64,000 nt of DNA. Origin: Papaver somniferum (lineage: Eukaryota > Streptophyta > Magnoliopsida > Ranunculales > Papaveraceae). A model generated the notes under the pieces. The model did no database searches and was not told where the DNA came from. It saw only the letters and a program-made list of their open reading frames with translations. The translations under genes and the position numbers were made by a program. Where the stretch lies: the NCBI RefSeq assembly GCF_003573695.1, contig NC_039358.1:10768326-10832325 (forward strand), read 5' to 3'. How positions within the stretch are numbered: position 1 is the stretch's first letter; each line of letters opens with the position of its first letter. Below are positions 22,706 to 32,796 of the stretch, one piece after another.

Positions 22706-22959
22706 TTTTATCTCCTTAAAAATCCTAGTAGCCTCTTCTTTGAATGCCCTCGACACAAACGTTTCCTTACAACTACAGTAACAATATTATTCTTTTTTGA
22801 TAGAGTTAAATCCAATATCATTTCTATTTTATCTCCTTAAGTGCATTTGCTGCTCATGATGGAATGACAAACAATAGAAAAATTATGATGGGGGAGCAGT
22901 CTCATTATCAGAGAAGCCATGACCCAAATGCTGACCAGTCCAAAAAAAAAAAAATCAAA

Positions 22960-23009
22960 AAAATTTGGACCATTTCTCGATTTGTGCGTGTCATCCTTGC
23001 GCAGGGGCC

Positions 23010-23041
<32 letters not shown>

Positions 23042-23061
23042 TCGGATGTCCCCGAAGGGAC
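22960..23061 (-). ncRNA. U6: U6 spliceosomal snRNA
   Basis: 102 nt on the minus strand, beginning GTCCCTTCGGGGACATCCG and ending GGTCCAAATTTT within a seven-T run that terminates Pol III. It contains the ACAGAGA box (atacagagaag) and the AGC triad region (attagcatggccc). I see no difference from the plant U6 consensus. U6 forms the catalytic core of the spliceosome. With a correctly spaced promoter it should be functional. Confidence 0.95.
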
Positions 23062-23085
23062 GAGCTGAAGTGGAAGCTCAGGCAA

Positions 23086-23127
23086 TTTAAACCAATCTCT
23101 GTTTTGTTAACAAGACAATGTGGGACT
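23086..23127 (-). promoter_or_regulatory. U6 promoter: USE and TATA
   Basis: On the minus strand AGTCCCACATTG (complement of 23116-23127, about -55 to -66) is the USE with one change at its end. TTTAAA (23086-23091, about -25 to -30) serves as TATA. The USE-TATA gap is about 24 bp, one helical turn shorter than at U1/U2, which is the spacing used for Pol III at plant U6 genes. Confidence 0.85.
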
Positions 23128-24160
23128 ATATCAATAGATACACACAAAACGAGCTAGTCACAGTTTCCGTGTTCCTTTTCTGGGGCGGTTAAGAGTTGGA
23201 ATCTCTACAGTCATAAGTTCTATGGCTCTGATACAATCTTTCCAAGATCCTTGCATAATCCTCAATGTTTATGGGCATAGATTTGTAGTTGTGTGTATGA
23301 CGATATTTTGTCTTTCTATTACTTAAAACTTAGTACAGTATGCTTTTTTTTTTTTTCTTTACGATATAGTGGAATAAATTTGGTAAGTGTAGAACTAGTT
23401 ACGTGAGTACATACTACATAGTCTATGTGAAGTTAGGTTCACTTGCCGCCACAAGCAGGTGTTTAGAAATACTGAAATAGGGTGTGGTGTTGTTCGGCTT
23501 GCGAATACAACTGAATGGATTTTAATGCTTGGAACTGGCAGCTTCCAGATGCAAATTGACAGCCCAAGCAGATTTGTAGTCGGAGGAAATGGATATTAAA
23601 AGACAACTGGTAAAGGTTTTTGAAGCTAACTTCGGCTAAACATAAAATGCTGCTGCTCTTAAAATCTCAAAAGGAGATGATTAGGATGCTGGAGTACTAG
23701 GGTATGAGCAACTACAGCAGGGGCATTAAAATCAACTACAACTAAAAGAGTGTCATGAATTGCTTGAGCTCTTTCTCTACTTTTTCTTTTTAGCATTTTC
23801 ATGTAGAAAGTATTTCTGAGCATGACTAGTCACTCGAGTTGGAATTCTCGACTTTAGGGTGAATCATGAGATACTCCTCTGGTCACCGTTGCGAATTCCA
23901 AAAACAACATACGTACAAACCAAATTATTTAGCATCATAACGAAACAAAAAGAATTCGATATACCTGAGTTCTTCAGCCTAAGCATCTCTCCTTTTGCGA
24001 ATTTGGTTGTCATCTAAACGCAAGCACCACAAGACTGAACAGAAAATATCAACAAGAGCAAGGCAGTCGACAACAATGGATGAAAAATAACTAATAACTC
24101 AAGATAGGGCTAACAAATTTCGTAGCCAGCAGCAGTTGTAAAATTTGGGCTTGAAATATT
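23128..24160 (+). other. Spacer between U6 and U1; no gene seen
   Basis: 23128-23830 holds nothing recognised. 23836-24010 is similar to 13010-13230. From about 23910 the sequence is collinear with 57140-57410 of the second block, which marks where the duplicated block resumes. Confidence 0.5.
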
Positions 24161-24322
24161 GGCAGGGGCAGCGCGAACGCGTTCCCCCTCAGGAACAAAT
24201 TATGACATAGACTCTCCCTCAGTGGGGAGATCTTAGGCGAGCGCCCTTCCAAAGTGCAATGGAAGTCACCAACCTAGGCCATGATCCTTCATGATCAACC
24301 ATAGACCCGTATAGGTAAGTAT
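24161..24322 (-). ncRNA. U1: U1 spliceosomal snRNA, copy 1 (variant 5' end)
   Basis: 162 nt on the minus strand. The 5' end is ATACTTACCTATACGGGTC, stem-loop I carries the 70K-binding loop (gatcatgaagg), then 'catggcctagg', 'tccattgcactt', 'agatctcccc', the Sm site ATAATTTGT and the terminal stem-loop ending CCCCTGCC. Usual plant U1 reads ATACTTACCTGGACGGGGTC, so the base after ACTTACCT is A rather than G and two further bases differ. That base pairs with exon position -3 of a 5' splice site. U1 recognises 5' splice sites as part of the U1 snRNP. The promoter is near-canonical, so expression is plausible. Confidence 0.9.
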
Positions 24323-24347
24323 GTCTTCATGTCACATTTCAAGCTTC

Positions 24348-24400
24348 TCTTATAGGATCCTTTTCGTTATCTGTTTTGCTATGTAATAGATGTGGGACTA
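24348..24400 (-). promoter_or_regulatory. U1 copy 1 promoter: USE and TATA
   Basis: On the minus strand AGTCCCACATCT (complement of 24389-24400, about -67 to -78) is a USE with one change at its last base. CCTATAAGAG (24348-24357, about -26 to -35) is the TATA box. Spacing is the Pol II type. The F-box B1 start codon lies 224 bp further on the other strand, so the two genes are divergent. Confidence 0.82.
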
Positions 24401-24623
24401 GGACTATTATCATCTTTCTAACACGTACAGCGCCCAAAGGCATTATGTCTAGGGTTTCAGAAACTAGAGGAGTTTTTTGCTTCATATAAGTCAGATATCA
24501 AAGAGTTGATATTGATGCATATATGCTGACGGGAAGGACCACTACTTGACTACGGGAAAAGAAAATAAAAACCTAACTCGGCTGCCACACACACTGCAAA
24601 AGACTAGAAATAAAGAAGCAACA

Positions 24624-25975
24624 ATGTCCAGCATTCCGGAAGATCTCTATCTTCAAATCCTTATAAGGCTACCAGTGAAATCCACGTTTGTATGCAAGTG
24701 CGTCTGCAAAAATTGGTTAGATCTAATTTCTAATCATCTGTTTTTCAAGATGCATCTTGATCTGAATATCCAAAAGAAGAACTATAATTACATCTTTTGA
24801 TGCGAATGGTTCATCTGACTTTATGCACTCCATAAGTTATGCTTCGTTACCGGAAGTAGCGTCTACGAATGGATTTCATGATGGTGTTGTTAAAATGGAG
24901 TACCCATTCAATTCTGCATCTGAAAGTTTGGTTGAATTGAGAAGTTCATGTAACGGTTTGGTTTGCTTAGTTTATGGTGATCGTTTCACCGACTTCATCT
25001 TATGTCTTTGGAATCCAGCCACCAATGAGTTCAAGGAACTTCCCGAACCACCGTGTGCAGATTCGGAAGGCAGTGAGAACTGGAATACGAAGAGTAATAT
25101 CTGTGCTTTAGGTTATGATTACAAGATGGATGATTACAAGTTGGTGAAAGTCGAAGGCAAGAGTGGATGAAGGGATGGTTTAGTCTGTGTTTACACGCTG
25201 GGATCAAATTCCTGGAATTGCATTCAGTGACGGAGGCACACAGGGACAAATGGGGTCCCTAGACCCCACTTGTTTTTCCAACTCAGTGCTAAATAGCTCG
25301 TTTTTTTGGAAATTTTGGTAACTTGTGGGGGAAAATAAGATGGCACAGTTGGTATTTTTGCCCGACATAGGGTTAAATAGGTAGACTTTTGAAAGAGGCT
25401 TTTGGTTTGACACCTCCACATAGACGTCTTGGCTCCGTCACTGATTGTATTCAGACTATCCCCTATAGGTTTACTTATAGTAGAGGATCTAGGGTAATTA
25501 TTAGTGGAGATCTTCATTGGTTAGTCTATACCTCGACCAAATCCACGGCTATCGTCTCCATGGACATGAGCAACGAGAAATTTAAAGAATTGCAACTACC
25601 AGAACAACCTTTCGAAATGAAGCAGTTACACACTATGGGATAATGGGAGGAGTGTCTATGTCTACTTTTTAATGATAATAAAAACGTTCAGTTTGATGTA
25701 TGGGTGATGCAGGAGTATGGAGTTCAAGATTCTTGGTCTAAACATTTTTCCATTACCCTCAAATCGGTTGCGAGTTATTCCTTTGTGAGTCTGATGTGGG
25801 TTTTCAAGACTGGTAAAATTCTACTTAAGATTTTTAGTTACTTAGTTCTATATGACCCGAGGAATGCAAGTAGTCTGACATGGATGAGCAAGAACCGAAA
25901 AATGTGGGTGACCAAAGCTGAGAACTATGTTGAAAGCTTGGTTTTACTGAATTCTGGTACTTATGTGGGCAGATA
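24624..25975 (+). pseudogene. F-box protein gene B1 (F-box plus FBA domain), broken
   Basis: ATG 24624 begins a good F-box ('IPEDLYLQILIRLPVKS', 'CVCKNWLDLISNHLF'). After about 57 codons one extra T in a four-T run near 24798 shifts the frame. The shifted frame (24801-25170) continues with FBA-family blocks ('SSCNGLVCL', 'LWNPATNEFKELP', 'ALGYDYKMDDYKLVKV') and stops. A 219-bp MITE then interrupts the gene within 'SNSWNCIQ'. The rest of the FBA domain follows (25452-25975: 'PYRFTYSRGS', 'GDLHWLVYTS', 'VMQEYGVQDSW', 'LVLYDPRNAS') with a TAA near 25641. Normal members join SCF ubiquitin ligases. The frameshift is shared with B2. Confidence 0.85.
25225..25443 (+). mobile_element. 219-bp hAT-type MITE inside F-box B1
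   Basis: Perfect inverted ends CAGTGACGGAG and CTCCGTCACTG. An 8-bp target duplication ATTGCATT (25217-25224) and ATTGTATT (25444-25451, one base changed). No coding capacity. The same insertion is present at the same codon in B2 (58475-58693). Confidence 0.88.
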
Positions 25976-28900
25976 GAAAACTAGAGGCGCCATGATGAAG
26001 AAACATGAAGTACACGCGGAGGAGTACACGTTGAGATCAAATTCCTGGAATTGCATTCAGACTATCCCCTATAGGTTTATTTATATTAGAGGATCTGGGG
26101 TAATTATTAGTGGATCTCTTCATTGGTTAGTCTATACCTCGACCAAATCCACGGCTATCGTCTCCTTGGACATGAGAAACGAGAAATTAAAGAATTGCAA
26201 CTACCAGAACAACCTTTCGAAAAGAAGCAGTTACACACTATGGGATAATGGGAGGAGTGTCTATGTCTACTTTTTAATGATGATAAAAACGTTCAGTTTG
26301 ATGTATGGGTGATGCAGGAGTATGGAGTTCAAGATTCTTGGTCTAAACATTTTTCCATTACCCTCAAATCGGTTGCGAGTTATTCCTTTGTGAGTCTGAT
26401 GTGGGTTTTCAAGACTGGTAAAATTCTACTTAAGATTTTTAGTTACTTAGTTCTATATGACCCGAGGAATGCAAGTAGTCTGACATGGATGAGCAAGAAC
26501 CGAAAAATGTGGGTGACCAAAGCTGAGAACTATGTTGAAAGCTTGGTTTTACTGAATTCTGGTACTTATGTGGGCAGATAGAAAACTAGAGGCGCCATGA
26601 TGAAGAAACATGAAGTACACGCGGAGGAGTACAAGTTGAGATCAAATTCCTGGAATTGCATTCAGACTATCCCCTATAGGTTTATTTATATTAGAGGATC
26701 TGGGGTAATTATTAGTGTATCTCTTCATTGGTTAGTCTATACCTCGACCAAATCCACGGCTATCGTCTCCTTGGACATGAGCAACGAGAAATCAAAGAAT
26801 TGCAACTACCAGAAAAACCTTTCGAAAAGAAGCAGTTACACACTATGGGATAATGGGAGGAGTGTCTATGTCTACTTTTTAATGATGATAAAAACGTTCA
26901 GTTTGATGTATGGGTGATGCAGGAGTATGGAGTTCAAGATTCTTGGTCTAAACATTTTTCCATTACCCTCAAATCGGTTGCGAGTTATTCCTTTGCGAGC
27001 CTGATGTGGGTTTTCAAGACAGGTAAAATTCTACTTAATATTTCTAGTTACTTAGTTCTATATGACCCGAGGAATGCAAGTAGTCTGACATGGATGAGCA
27101 AGAACCGAAAAATGTGGGTGATCGAAGCTGAGAACTATGTTGAAAGCTTGGTTTCACTGAATTCTGGTACTTATGTGGGCATATAGAAAACTAGATGCGC
27201 CATGATGAAGAAACATGAAGTACATGCGGAGGAGAAAACGCTGGGATCAAATTCCTGGAATTGCATTCATACTATCCCCTATAGGTTTATTTATATTAGA
27301 GGATCTGGGGTAATTATTAGTGGATCTCTTCATTGGTTAGTCTATACCTCGACCAAATCCACGGCTATCGTCTCCATGGACATGAGCAACGAAAAATTAA
27401 AGAATTGCAACTACCAGAACAACCTTTCGAAAAGAAGCAGTTACACACTATGGGATAATGGGAGGAGTGTCTATGTCTACTTTTTAATGATGATAAAAAC
27501 GTTCATTTGATGTATGGGTGATGCAGGAGTATGGAGTTCAAGATTCTTGGTCTAAACATTTTTCCATTACCCTCAAATCGGTTGCGAGTTATTCCTTTGC
27601 GAGCCTGATGTGGGTTTTCAAGACTGGTAAAATTCTACTTAATATTTCTAGTTACTTATTTCTATATGACCCGAGGAATGCAAGTAGTCTGACATGGATG
27701 AGCAAGAACCGAAAAATGTGGGTGATCGAAGCTGAGAACTATGTTGAAAGCTTGGTTTCACTGAATTCTGGTACTTATGTGGGCATATAGAAAACTAGAT
27801 GCGCCATGATGAAGAAACATGAAGTACATGCGGAGGAGTAAACGCTGGGATCAAATTCCTGGAATTGCATTCATACTATCCCCTAAAGGTTTATTTATAT
27901 TAGAGGATCTGGGGTAATTATTAGTGGATCTCTTCATTGGTTAGTCTATACCTCGACCAAATCCACGGCTATCGTCTCCTTGGACATGAGCAACGAAAAA
28001 TTAAAGAATTGCAACTACCAGAACAACCTTTCGAAAAGAAGCAGTTACACACTATGGGATAATGGGAGGAGTGTCTATGTCTACTTTTTAATGATGATAA
28101 AAACGTTCAATTTGATGTATGGGTGATGCAGGAGTATGGAGTTCAAGATTCTTGGTCTAAACATTTTTCCATTACCCTCAAATCGGTTGCGAGTTATTAC
28201 TTTGCGAGCCTGATGTGGGTTTTCAAGACTGGTAAAATTCTACTTAATATTTCTAGTTACTTAGTTCTATATGACCCGAGGAATGCAAGTAGTCTGACAT
28301 GGATGAGCAATAACCGAAAAATGTGGGTGATCGAAGCTGAGAACTATGTTGAAAGCTTGGTTTCACTGAATTCTGGTACTTATGTGGGCATATAGAAAAC
28401 TAGATGTGCCATGATGAAGAAACATGAAGTACATGCGGAGGAGTAAACGCTGGGATCAAATTCCTGGAATTGCATTCATACTATCCCCTATAGGTTTATT
28501 TATATTAGAGGATCTGGGGTAATTATTAGTGGATCTCTTCATTGGTTAGTCTATACCTCGACCAAATCCACGGCTATCGTCTCCTTGGACATGAGCAACG
28601 AAAAATTAAAGAATTGCAACTACCAGAACAACCTTTCGAAAAGAAGCAGTTACACACTATGGGATAATGGGAGGAGTGTCTATGTCTACTTTTTAATGAT
28701 GATAAAAACGTTCAATTTGATGTATGGGTGATGCAGGAGTATGGAGTTCAAGATTCTTGGTCTAAACATTTTTCCATTACCCTCAAATCGGTTGCGAGTT
28801 ATTACTTTGCGAGCCTGATGTGGGTTTTCAAGACTGGTAAAATTCTACTTAATATTTCTAGTTACTTAGTTCTATATGACCCGAGGAATGCAAGTAGTCT

Positions 28901-30216
28901 GACATGGATGAGCAATAACCGAAAAATGTGGGTGATCGAAGCTGAGAACTATGTTGAAAGCTTGGTTTCACTGAATTCTGGTACTTATGTGGGCAGATAG
29001 AAAACTAGAGGCGCCATGATGAAGAAACATGAAGTACACGCGGAGGAGTACACGTTGGGATCAAATTCCTGGAATTGCATTAAGACTATCCCCTATAGGT
29101 TTATTTATATTAGAGGATCTGGGGTAATTATTAGTGTATCTCTTCATTGGTTAGTCTATACCTCGACCAAATCCACGACTATCCTCTCCTTGGACATGAG
29201 CGACGAGAAATTTAAAGAATTGCAACTACCAGAACAACCTTTCGAAAAGAAGCAGTTACACACTATGGGACAATGGGAGGAGTGTCTATGTCTACTTTTT
29301 AATGATGATAAAAACGTTCAGTTTGATGTATGGGTGATGTAGGAGTATGGAGTTCAAGATACTTGGTCTAAACATTTTTCCATTACCCTCAAATCGGTTG
29401 CCAGTTATTCCTTTGCGAGTCTGATGTGGGTTTTCAAGACTGGTAAAATTCTACTTAAGATTTCTAGTTACTTAGTTCTATATGACCCGAGGAATACAAG
29501 TAGTCTGACATGGATGAGAAAGAACCGAAAAATGTGGGTGACCGAAGCTGAGAACTATGTTGAAAGCTTGGTTTCACTGAATTCTGGTACTTATGTGGGC
29601 AGATAGGAAAGTAGAGGCGCCATGATGAAGAAATATGAAGTAAACGCGGAGGAGTACACGATGGGATCAAATTCCTAGAATTGCATTCAAACTATCCCCT
29701 ATAGGTTTACTTATAGTAGAGGATCTGGGGTAATTATTAGTGGAGCTCTTCATTGGTTAGTCTATACCTAGACCAAATCTACGGCTATCGTCTCCTTGGA
29801 CATGGGCGACGAGAAATTTAAAGAATTACAACTACCAGGACAACCTTTCGAAAAGAAGCAGTTATACACTATGGGAGAATGGGAGGAGTGTATATCTCTA
29901 CTTTTTATTGATGATAAAAACGTTCAGTTTTATGTATGGGTGATGCAGGAGTATGGAGTTCAAGATTCTTGGTCTAAACATTTTTCCATTACCCTCAAAT
30001 CGGTTGCGAGTTATTCCTTTGTGAGTTTTCAAGACTGGTAAAATTCTACTTAAGATTTCTAGTTACTTAGTTCTATATGACTCGAGGAATGCAACTAGTG
30101 TGACATGGATAAGAAAGAACCGAAAAATGTGGGTGACCGAAGCTGAGAACTATGTTGAAAGCTTGGTTTCACTGAATTCTGGTACTTATGTGGGCAGATA
30201 GAAAACTAGAGGCGCC

Positions 30217-30807
30217 ATGATGAAGAAACATGAAGTAAACGCGGAGGAGTACACGTTGGAATCAAATTCCTGGAATTGCATTCAGACTATCCCCTATAGG
30301 TTTACTTATAGTAGAGGATCTGGGGTAATTATTAGTGGAGCTCTTCATTGGTTAGTATATACCTCGACCAAATCCACCGCTATCATTTCCTTGGACATGA
30401 GCGATGAGAAATTTAAAGAATTGCAACTACCAAAACAACCTTTCGAAAAGAAGCGGTTACACATTATGGGAGAATGGGAGGAGTGTCTATGTCTACTTTT
30501 TAATGATGATAAAAACGTTCAGTTTGATGTATGGGTGATGCAGGAGTATGGAGTTCAAGATTCTTGGTCTAAATATTTTCCCATTACCCTCAAATCGGTT
30601 GCGAGTTATTCCTTTGCGAGTATGATGTGGGTTTTCAAGACTGGTAAAATTCTACTTAAGATTTCTAGTTACTTAGTTCTATATGACCCGAGGAATGCAA
30701 GTAGTCTGACCTGGATGAGCAAGAACCGAAAAGTGCGGGTGACCGAAGCTGAGAACTATGTTGAAATCTTGGTTTCACTAAATTCTGGTACTTATGTGGG
30801 CAGATAG
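30217..30807 (+). CDS. FBA-domain ORF, array 1 unit 8 (196 aa)
   Basis: An open frame over the whole unit from ATG to TAG. The domain reads in order: 'YTLESNSWNCIQTIPYRFTY', 'GSGVIISGALHWLVY', 'SDEKFKELQLPKQPFEKK', 'CLCLLFNDDKNVQFDVWVMQ', 'LVLYDPRNAS', 'AENYVEILVSLNSG'. No F-box and no own promoter recognised. FBA domains bind substrates in SCF ligases. Whether this unit is transcribed or translated is unknown; it may be a by-product of tandem duplication. Confidence 0.4.
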   Translation: MMKKHEVNAEEYTLESNSWNCIQTIPYRFTYSRGSGVIISGALHWLVYTSTKSTAIISLDMSDEKFKELQLPKQPFEKKRLHIMGEWEECLCLLFNDDKNVQFDVWVMQEYGVQDSWSKYFPITLKSVASYSFASMMWVFKTGKILLKISSYLVLYDPRNASSLTWMSKNRKVRVTEAENYVEILVSLNSGTYVGR

Positions 30808-30822
30808 ATAACTAGAGGCACC

Positions 30823-31413
30823 ATGATGAAGAAACATGAAGTAAACGCGGAGGAGTACACGCTGGAATCAAATTCTTGGAATTGCATTCAGACTATCCCC
30901 TATAGGTTTACTTATAGTAGCGGATCTGGGGTAATTATTAGTGGATCTCTTCATTGGTTAGTCTATACCTCGACCAAATCCACGGCTATCGTCTTCTTGG
31001 ACATGAGCGACGAGAAATTTAAAGAATTGCAACTACCAGAACAACCATTCGAAAATAAGCAGTTATACACTACGGGAGAATGGGAGGAGTATCTATGTCT
31101 ACTTTTTAATGATGATAAAAACTTTCAGTTTGATGTATGGGTGATGCAGGAGTATGGAGTTCAAGATTCTTGGTCTAAATATTTTCCCATTACCCTCAAA
31201 TCGGTTGCGAGTTATTCCTTTGCGAGTCTGATGTGGGTTTTCAAGACTGGTAAAATTCTACTTAAGATTTCTAGTTACTTAGTTCTATATGACCCGAGGA
31301 TTGCAAGTAGTCTGACCTGGATGAGCAAGAACCGAAAAATGCGGGTGACCGAAGCTGAGAACTATGTTGAAATCTTGGTTTCACTAAATTCTGGTACTTA
31401 TGTGGGCAGATAG
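30823..31413 (+). CDS. FBA-domain ORF, array 1 unit 9 (196 aa)
   Basis: Same architecture and length as unit 8 and in the same reading frame as it (606-bp step). Between the TAG of unit 8 and this ATG the five linker codons are open. It differs from unit 8 at about a dozen residues, for example ISGSLHW for ISGALHW and TTGEWEEY for IMGEWEEC. Confidence 0.4.
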   Translation: MMKKHEVNAEEYTLESNSWNCIQTIPYRFTYSSGSGVIISGSLHWLVYTSTKSTAIVFLDMSDEKFKELQLPEQPFENKQLYTTGEWEEYLCLLFNDDKNFQFDVWVMQEYGVQDSWSKYFPITLKSVASYSFASLMWVFKTGKILLKISSYLVLYDPRIASSLTWMSKNRKMRVTEAENYVEILVSLNSGTYVGR

Positions 31414-31428
31414 ATAACTAGAGGCACC

Positions 31429-32019
31429 ATGATGAAGAAACATGAAGTAAACGCGGAGGAGTACACGCTGGAATCAAATTCTTGGAATTGCATTCAGACT
31501 ATCCCCTATAGGTTTACTTATAGTAGCGGATCTGGGGTAATTATTAGTGGATCTCTTCATTGGTTAGTCTCTACCTCGACCAAATACACGGCTATCGTTT
31601 CCTTGAACATGAGGGACGAGAAATTTAAAGAATTGCAGCTACCAGAACAACCTTTCGAAAAGAAGCAGTTACACACTATGGGAGAATGGGAGGAGTGTCT
31701 ATGTCTACTTTTTAATGATGATAAAAACGTTCAGTTTGATGTATGGGTGATGCAGGAGTATGGAGTTCAAGATTCTTGGTCTAAACATTTTTCCATTACC
31801 CTCAAATTGGTTGCGAGTTGTTCCTTTGTGAGTCTGATGTGGGTTTTCAAGACTGGTAAAATTCTACTTAAGATTTCTAGTTACTTAGTTCTATATGACC
31901 CGAGGAATGCAAGTAATCTGACATGGATTAGCAAGAACCGAAAAATGTGGGTGACCGAAGCTGAGAACTATGTTGAAAGCTTGGTTTCACTGAATTCTGG
32001 TACTTATGTGGGCAGATAG
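31429..32019 (+). CDS. FBA-domain ORF, array 1 unit 10 (196 aa)
   Basis: Open over the whole unit, in frame with units 8 and 9. The next unit (32035) keeps the frame but acquires TGA at 32293-32295 and further stops, so it is not counted as a gene. Confidence 0.4.
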   Translation: MMKKHEVNAEEYTLESNSWNCIQTIPYRFTYSSGSGVIISGSLHWLVSTSTKYTAIVSLNMRDEKFKELQLPEQPFEKKQLHTMGEWEECLCLLFNDDKNVQFDVWVMQEYGVQDSWSKHFSITLKLVASCSFVSLMWVFKTGKILLKISSYLVLYDPRNASNLTWISKNRKMWVTEAENYVESLVSLNSGTYVGR

Positions 32020-32796
32020 AAAACTAGAGGCGCCATGATGAAGAAACATGAAGTAAACGGGGAGGAGTACACGCTGGAATCAAATTCCTGGAATTACATT
32101 CAGACTATCCTCTATAGGCTTACTTATAGTAGAGGATCTAGGGTAATTATTAGTGGAGCTCTTCATTGGTTAGTCTATACCTCGAACCAATCCACGACTA
32201 TCGTTTCCTTGAACATGAGCGACGACAAATTTAAAGAATTGCAGCTACCAGAACAACCTTTCGAAAAGAAGCAGTTACACACTATGGGAGAATGAGAGGA
32301 GTGTCTATGTATACTTTTTAATGATGATAAAAATGTTCAGTTTGATGTATGGGTGATGCAGAAGTATGGAGTTCAAGATTCTTGGTCTAAACATTTTTCC
32401 ATTATCCTTAAATCGGTTGAGAGTTGTTCCTTTGTAAGTATGATGTGAGATTTCAAGACTGGTAAAATTCTACTTTAGATTTCTAGTTACTTAGTTCTAT
32501 ATGACCCGAGGAATGCAAGTAGTCTTACATGGATGAGCAAGAACCGAAAAATGTGGGTGACCGAAGGTGAGAACGATGTTGAAAGCTTGGTTTTACTGAA
32601 TTCTGGTACTTATGTGGGCAGATAGAAAACTAGAGGCGCCATGATGAAGAAACATGAAGTACACGCGGAGGAGTACACGCTGGGATTAAATTGCTGGAAT
32701 TGCATTTAGACTATCCCCTATAGGTTTACTTATAGTAGAGGATCTGGGGTAATTATTAGTGGATATCTTCATTGGTTAGTCTATACCTCGACCATA

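Larger units (their letters stand above)
25992..32796 (+). repeat. Tandem FBA-domain array 1 (11 complete units and one cut unit)
   Basis: Units start at the motif atgatgaagaaacatgaagt at 25992, 26597, 27202, 27806, 28411, 29016, 29622, 30217, 30823, 31429, 32035 and 32641. Steps are 605, 605, 604, 605, 605, 606, 595, 606, 606, 606 and 606 bp. Each unit encodes a single FBA domain ending 'SLNSGTYVGR' or similar, a TAG and a 15-bp linker (aaaactagaggcgcc) before the next ATG. The last unit is cut at about 32796 by SIRE gag sequence. Units 25992-29015 share a one-base deletion near the 'agaaattaaagaattg' site and a TAA (gggataatggg), so they are dead copies amplified together. Confidence 0.92.

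Noticed and set aside
25204..25517. Minus-strand frames across the MITE in F-box B1
   Set aside because: They lie over the MITE and antisense F-box sequence, with no recognisable domain.
25992..32796. Regularly spaced repeats considered as a CRISPR-like array or satellite
   Set aside because: The units are 600-bp coding domains with no short repeat-spacer structure, in a plant genome.
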